Source: SIG565 sp964607025
Lineage (GTDB): Bacteria; Bacillota; Clostridia; Oscillospirales; Acutalibacteraceae
Length of the DNA: 51,715 nt
NCBI GenBank assembly: GCA_964607025.1
Contig: CAZSIL010000012.1
Location: 1-51,715 of the forward strand
Direction: 5' to 3'
Positions 51,195-51,715 of this stretch are shown here, piece by piece; position 1 is the first letter of the stretch, and every line of letters starts with the position of its first letter. Under the pieces are notes generated by a model. It had not been told where the DNA came from. It saw only the letters and a program-made list of their open reading frames with translations, and did no database searches. The position numbers and the translations under genes were made by a program.

Positions 51195-51715
51195 TGTTTT
51201 TTGTTAACTCCTTAATTTTCTGTGTTTGTAAAATATTTAAATCTTTATCACTAAACAGTGATGAATATGAGAAAAACACAAAACCTCCGATTTTTTCCTC
51301 GCGAAGATAAGTTATTTGCTGCGCGATAATATCGTTTTCTTTATTCCATTCCTGTTTATCGGGCTCGTTATCGGTGCCTATTTTGTAGTTCGCAAGTCCA
51401 ACAAAAAGCGCTGCATTTGTGTCTTCTAACATCGCCTGCCAGACAGGCAGTAGTTTATCAAATCTAAATCTTTCTATCGGATATTCAAAGCCGAAATATA
51501 ATTGCGGCATAATGTAATCAACGTAACCGCCGTGTGCCCAACCCTCGATATCGGCATAAAGCTCATTATAGCACCTATCTATATCGGCGGCAGGGCTTAT
51601 TCCAAACATAATATCTTTATTATATGCCTTTATAGCGCAGTAAAGAGTATGTATAAGCGAATTTACATTTTGCCGCCGCCAGTCGCCTAAATCAAGCGGC
51701 ACATGTACCGTTTGT
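51187..51715 (-). CDS. GHL10-type glycosidase-like protein, 5' part outside window
   Basis: The frame stays open to the window edge; at least 171 C-terminal residues are seen. LDLGDWRRQNVNSLIHTLY, FGISPAADID and YVDYIMPQLYFGFE, then FVGLANYKIG, match the family 10-like hydrolase domain (PF02638), a (beta/alpha)8 fold acting on cell-wall or polysaccharide glycosidic bonds. Its 3' end is coupled to the XhlA-like gene, so it belongs to the same transcription unit as holin and amidase. Confidence 0.75.
   Translation of the reverse strand, partial: QTVHVPLDLGDWRRQNVNSLIHTLYCAIKAYNKDIMFGISPAADIDRCYNELYADIEGWAHGGYVDYIMPQLYFGFEYPIERFRFDKLLPVWQAMLEDTNAALFVGLANYKIGTDNEPDKQEWNKENDIIAQQITYLREEKIGGFVFFSYSSLFSDKDLNILQTQKIKELTKNNE

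Noticed and set aside
51187..51715. Intact prophage at the right end
   Set aside because: Only lysis-type genes are visible; no capsid, tail, terminase, integrase or attachment site in the window.

Overview
The window is typical chromosome of a low-GC, anaerobic Gram-positive bacterium, most likely an uncultured Clostridia member of the Oscillospiraceae/Ruminococcaceae type. The evidence is AGGAGG-type ribosome binding sites, sigma-A promoters with 17-bp spacers, a T-box leader, rubrerythrin, AdhE, meso-DAP dehydrogenase, an SdpRI pair, and Firmicute gene orders (gdpP-rplI-dnaB and tilS-hpt-ftsH...hslO). The lineage is inference; no rRNA is present.

Layout. 1-11.4 kb, minus strand: tRNA-Asp (partial) and tRNA-Val, hslO, a methyltransferase, and a long housekeeping operon reading rnj-gdpP-rplI-dnaB-tilS-hpt-ftsH. 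11.5-19 kb: asnS and pcrA (divergent), a membrane protein, rubrerythrin, and the uraA-upp uracil salvage operon behind a probable transcription attenuator. 19-26.3 kb: a sugar-kinase-like gene, a T-box-controlled orphan trpB, an aminotransferase, secD-secF and mntP. 26.4-31.5 kb: ddh, an unusual protein joining an XRE DNA-binding domain to a complete phosphoglucosamine mutase, a MATE exporter and a divergent AraC regulator. 31.5-38.5 kb: an SDR, a small P-loop kinase, two copies of a ~130-bp repeat around an unrecognised membrane protein and tRNA-Arg, an M14 murein-peptide peptidase, a cysteine synthase homologue, a CofE-like ligase, and a GMP synthase lacking its amidotransferase domain. 38.3-43.4 kb: a GC-rich hairpin block, a small XRE gene abutting a gene remnant, a LysR regulator, and adhE with a Rex-like operator plus a kinase-like gene. 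43.4-51.7 kb: a NERD protein, sdpR-sdpI with a palindromic operator, ktrB-ktrA with an ECF S component, a CapA-like lipoprotein, ung, and a phage-type lysis cassette (amidase, holin, XhlA-like protein) behind a GHL10 glycosidase-like gene that leaves the window.

Themes that tie genes together: envelope building and recycling (HTH-GlmM, ddh, M14 peptidase, amidase); nucleotide salvage and synthesis (hpt, uraA-upp, GMP synthase); fermentative redox control (AdhE with a Rex-like site); and potassium/c-di-AMP homeostasis (GdpP and KtrAB). The most unusual item is the XRE-GlmM fusion with its upstream inverted repeat. The other regulatory finds are the Trp T-box on a lone trpB and the uraA leader attenuator. 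I see no CRISPR array, insertion sequence or complete prophage. Promoter and terminator calls are by eye. Where a ribosome binding site favours a start other than the longest frame, the coordinates follow the ribosome binding site.
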